Shown: positions 60,760-64,000 of the stretch, one piece after another
How positions within the stretch are numbered: position 1 is the stretch's first letter
Layout of the letters: each line of letters begins with the position of its first letter
Assembly: GCF_018812025.1 (NCBI RefSeq)
Contig: NC_063049.1
Span: forward strand, 33,257,947-33,321,946
Source: Megalobrama amblycephala
Taxonomy: Eukaryota > Chordata > Actinopteri > Cypriniformes > Xenocyprididae
DNA length: 64,000 bases
Direction of reading: 5' to 3'
The notes under the pieces: model-generated
The model's database searches: none
What the model saw: the letters and a program-made list of their open reading frames with translations, nothing else
What the model was told of the DNA's origin: nothing
Translations under genes and position numbers: made by a program

Positions 60760-60921
60760 CCCATTGACTTTTAATTGTATGGACATAATCAGCTGAAACA
60801 TTCTTTAAAATATCTTCTTTTGTTTTCTGCAAAAGAAAAAAATCATCCTGATTTGGAATGACATGAGGATGAGTAAATGATGACAGGACTTAAATATTTC
60901 AGTAAACAATCCTTTTAAACA
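60760..60921. mobile_element. Right-half fragment of a TTAA-family MITE
   Basis: Contains AATATCTTCTTTTGTTTTCT, GGAATGACATGAGGATGAG and TAAATGATGACAGGAC, then a decayed end at about 60921. It matches right-arm sequence of the family at 25869-27870. Confidence 0.65.
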
Positions 60922-61249
60922 GCCATACACATTACGTTGATGCTCCTACAAACAATATCCGAGAGTTATATTTTGCAACCAGTGATTTCTACGTCACTTC
61001 ATGCAACAGATGAGAGAATTGTCAATCCCAGCAGCACTCGAGCGAACCACTAAAGAATCTGACATCATGACAGGCATGTCAATATTCAAGACAATTCAAG
61101 ACAAATCCTGTGTTTCTTTCAAATAAATTCCTGTCATAAAACAATACTCTCCGTGTCTCCCTCCACCCACTACGGCTGTCTCCTCCACCTTTCCCTTTCT
61201 CTCTCCTACACGCACACTCGCTTCTAACCACTCGCTCTCTTCACCTATT
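60922..61249. other. Intergenic, nothing recognised
   Basis: Mixed composition with no gene or repeat identified. Confidence 0.35.
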
Positions 61250-61640
61250 TGAGATTGAGTCTGTCTCTGAGGGATTGCTGTTCAGCGGTTGTCAGGCTAA
61301 ATTGAAAAGATGATCCACAGAGCCATGGGGTAAACACAGGAGCCTTTTGATCTGAAGAGTCCACAGTTAAATAAATAGCGAAGTGAGCGCTCCGCGCCAC
61401 ACAGCCCCTCCGGGCTTCATTAGTCTCCAATTACAGGTTCATTCATCTGTGAAATGCAGAAATGCAACAGCTGTATAAACCGCTTATGGAGCGGCAATTT
61501 GCTTGCTATCCACAACATTGATGTTATCAGGCCCTAATATGGCACAGTATTTATCATTACATAATGTTAGAGGGCTTGTCTACAGCAATTTTGATAATTA
61601 ACTCCAGGTCTAGCTGTATCCTTGCCCATGTTTTGGTGCT
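61250..61640. promoter_or_regulatory. Candidate conserved non-coding block
   Basis: Unique, balanced sequence with CCTTTTGATCTG (TCF-like) near 61341, GCTTCATTAGTCTCCAATTA near 61414 and several CpGs. It stands out from the flanks. The enhancer role is inferred. Confidence 0.35.
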
Positions 61641-61951
61641 TCAGGAGTTCAGCCTGCAGTTTATTAGACTGCAAACATGTTGCACACAGCCACAGCTACT
61701 GAAATGGCATATTTAAAAATGTAACTATTATCATACAACCGATTAGATTTGGACAAACTGAAAGAGGTTTTATAGAAAAATGAGAAGAAATAGGGAGACA
61801 AAAGCAAAGTATCTGTGAGGAAATGTCGAAAACGAGTGGGGAAAAGGAAGAGAGAACACAAAGCGATGGGGGAAGGGACTGTACACGGCATAACCGGCCT
61901 TCTTCCTTACTCCGACAACCATAAGTGGTATTCTGATTATTGTGCTCACAA

Positions 61952-61998
<47 letters not shown>

Positions 61999-62069
61999 GC
62001 ATCCCTTCGGACTGAGGCACAATGGCTGTGTGAAAGTCATCAGCCCCCTCCCCCCTTAAAGCGTCCCTC
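61641..62069. other. Intergenic with (CA)n microsatellite
   Basis: A CA run of about 21 units occupies 61954-61996. No gene is recognised. Confidence 0.5.
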
Positions 62070-62260
62070 CACCTCCCCTCTGGAGTCTGTTTCATCATTT
62101 TAATTAATTTCTAATCAGGCGACAGTAAACTAATCAAGGTCTGCATAAAAACAAGGGCGGCTGTTTTTGACTGAGGAGCCACCGCAGAGTCTTGACTCCG
62201 ACTGCATACTGAGCACTGCAGTCGCATCATACGAGACACATTCACGACTCCAGGACTGAG
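62070..62260. promoter_or_regulatory. Candidate non-coding regulatory block
   Basis: ATTTTAATTAATTTCTAATC (about 62097-62116) and AAACTAATCAAGG cores lie in unique sequence with CpGs. Low-confidence enhancer inference. Confidence 0.3.
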
Positions 62261-62855
62261 GATTTAATGGGTGCTGCAGGATCTCAAATTTCAGATTAGT
62301 GATTAAATCTGCCAAAAATTTAAATACAAATTCTGCAATTTAGCAACAATGTGAAATACTAAACCTGAAATATCAAATTATGCAAAATAATTCAAATCTA
62401 AATAAAAACAATAGTGCCCTTTACAAAAAAAAAAAGAAAGTCTGTAATTTTGTGATCAAACTGAATTTTAAAAAGTATGTCACACTGCTCAGAACATTTG
62501 TTTACCTGCCATTGCACATTGCATATTTGTTTTTGCACAGACTGATGCACAATTTTCACTTTTTATACTTTCATATCCATATTTACAATTGCAGGAAATG
62601 TTGAATGTATGTTTAAACACTGTGTTCAATAAAGACACGCTGTTGAACATTGCTTGTGTGTCATTAGTCTGAGCAGACCATGCTTTTGCTGTGACTTAAA
62701 GATCAAATCAAATTTTATGGTTAACTTATGATAAAATTCAGGAATTGTATATGTATTTATATATCTATTTTACTGTTCTTATCTTTTTTTCTTTTACTTT
62801 CTTAGCTTAATTTTAATTCTTTCTTTTTTATTATTAGCTTATTGTTAATCTATTT
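62261..62855. other. AT-rich intergenic sequence
   Basis: No gene is recognised. Confidence 0.4.
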
Positions 62856-63176
62856 GGTAACACTTTATAATAAGGTCCCATTAGTTAGTCATTAACTAAC
62901 ATTAACAAATCAGTACATTTGTTACAGTATTTATTAATCTTAGTTAACTTTTGTTAATAAAAATTCAACTGTTCATGGTTAGTTCATGTTAGCTCAGGTC
63001 CATTTAATAATATGAACAGATACAACTTTTGATTTTAATAATGTATTAGTAAATGTAGAAATTAGCATTATCTAAGATTAATAAATGCTTTAGAAATATT
63101 TCTCATTGTTAGCTAGTTAACTAGCATGTTAACTTGTGTAGTTCACTAATGGAACCACAAATGGAACCTTATTGTT
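62856..63176. mobile_element. hAT-type MITE, right end eroded
   Basis: The left end GGTAACACTTTATAATAAGG is intact. The interior follows the same family order as the copy at 26023-27763, with its two insertions left out (TTTGTTACAGTATTTATTAA, then TTAATAATGTATTAGTAAAT). The right terminus stops at TGGAACCTTATTG without the final GTGTTACC. Confidence 0.8.
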
Positions 63177-63696
63177 TTTTTTAAATATAAACTCTTATGA
63201 TAATAGAATTGCTTAACTGACTTCACATTTGACTTTCACAGCCTTTGTTCACAATTAAAATCTTCTCATTTGAGGTACACAATGTTTTGGCTGAAGTAGA
63301 GCGAGTCATGACAACAACAGTTTCAATTTTACTCCTGTCCTCTCGCTCTCGCTGTATTTGGAAAATACTGAATGTTGAGGCCAACTTTAAAAAAGACCTG
63401 ATTATATGCCAGGAAAATGAACAACATGACAAGCGGAGAGGACCCACTTGCTAACAGCCAACCTGAGGGAGGGGGAGAGTGGATTAAACATGGAAATCTC
63501 TAATCTCTCTCAGGCCTGTAGGATTATTCTGCTCTCTCTCAGTGTGAGCGGACATATTTACCCATGGTGAGTATATTTAGACGCTAAATTCCCCTGCTGC
63601 CTCTTCTACCCACTGGCTGGCACTGGGAGAAGCAGGGGAAGGACGCCAAGCATGGGATAATAATACAGGGAGAGAGAGAGAGTGATGGAGAGAAGC

Positions 63697-63727
<31 letters not shown>

Positions 63728-63840
63728 TAGAGAGTTCCCCCTCCAGCAGAAAGCAGAGGGAGAGGATTAGGCCTCTCATCTCCCGGTGCATCATCCACTC
63801 CCTCCACTGATGGTGTTTTATGATATTCAGCAGCACAGAG
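63177..63840. other. Intergenic; GA repeat at right
   Basis: A (GA)n-rich run lies at about 63668-63725. The stretch 63440-63600 is unique and may be regulatory. No gene is recognised. Confidence 0.4.
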
Positions 63841-64000
63841 GGATGATCCCATTACACGCCAATGAACAGTCCGACCAATACACAACCACAGCAACCACAT
63901 TACACAATTACAGCACACTACACGCCAATACCCTGCCACTCTACGCCAATAAATACTGCTGGACTAACACATTATCCAATAAACAACCCCTCCGGTAAAC
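63841..64000 (+). promoter_or_regulatory. Cluster of five same-strand CCAAT motifs at the window edge
   Basis: CCAAT occurs at 63859, 63875, 63925, 63946 and 63976, all on the plus strand, three of them inside ACGCCAAT. It may be an NF-Y- or NFI-bound element or a degenerate short tandem. The window ends here, so its extent is unknown. Confidence 0.3.

Overview
This 64-kb window is vertebrate, almost certainly teleost and most likely cyprinid (zebrafish, carp or relatives), nuclear DNA. Two things support this. The only complete gene is a single-exon SoxB1 transcription factor, read leftward at 7642-8652, whose protein matches fish SOX1. The intergenic DNA is full of repeat families I know from cyprinid genomes: palindromic elements flanked by TTAA, short hAT-type elements with GGTAACACTTTA ends, tRNA-derived SINEs, L2-like tails, and long (TA)n, (CA)n and (GGAGA)n tracts. 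I read the gene as sox1, probably the sox1a paralogue; the a/b choice is from memory and unverified.

Layout. At 1-7.6 kb lies sequence 3' of sox1, with several CpG-bearing blocks that may be regulatory. At 7.1-9.0 kb are the probable 3'UTR, the CDS, and a leader/promoter region with an octamer, a CCAAT box and a weak TATA-like site. From 9 to 64 kb, upstream of sox1, I find no other protein-coding host gene. This is a gene desert in which unique, moderately GC-rich, homeodomain- and SOX-motif-containing blocks (for example near 14.0-14.7, 16.9-17.6, 20.0-21.0, 24.4-24.9, 33.5-34.3, 39.0, 45.8, 49.7-50.0, 56.6-57.0 and 61.3-61.6 kb) alternate with AT-rich filler and transposons. This architecture is typical of a developmental regulator surrounded by conserved non-coding enhancers. 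Conservation itself cannot be seen in one sequence, so every enhancer call is inference.

Mobile DNA is the clearest non-genic content. The best structures are a nest of four elements at 25.87-27.87 kb, three of them with intact TTAA borders; a 956-bp hAT element (8-bp target duplication) inside an older element at 52.8-54.2 kb; a 1.46-kb hAT relic at 21.7-23.2 kb; a perfect 8-bp duplication around a 281-bp hAT MITE at 32.8 kb; and a LINE reverse-transcriptase tail at 46.6-47.0 kb.

I found no CRISPR array, operon, prophage or other novel molecular system. The parts most worth follow-up are the SOX/homeodomain motif blocks, an orphan CpG-rich block at 49.7-50.0 kb, and the nested transposons.
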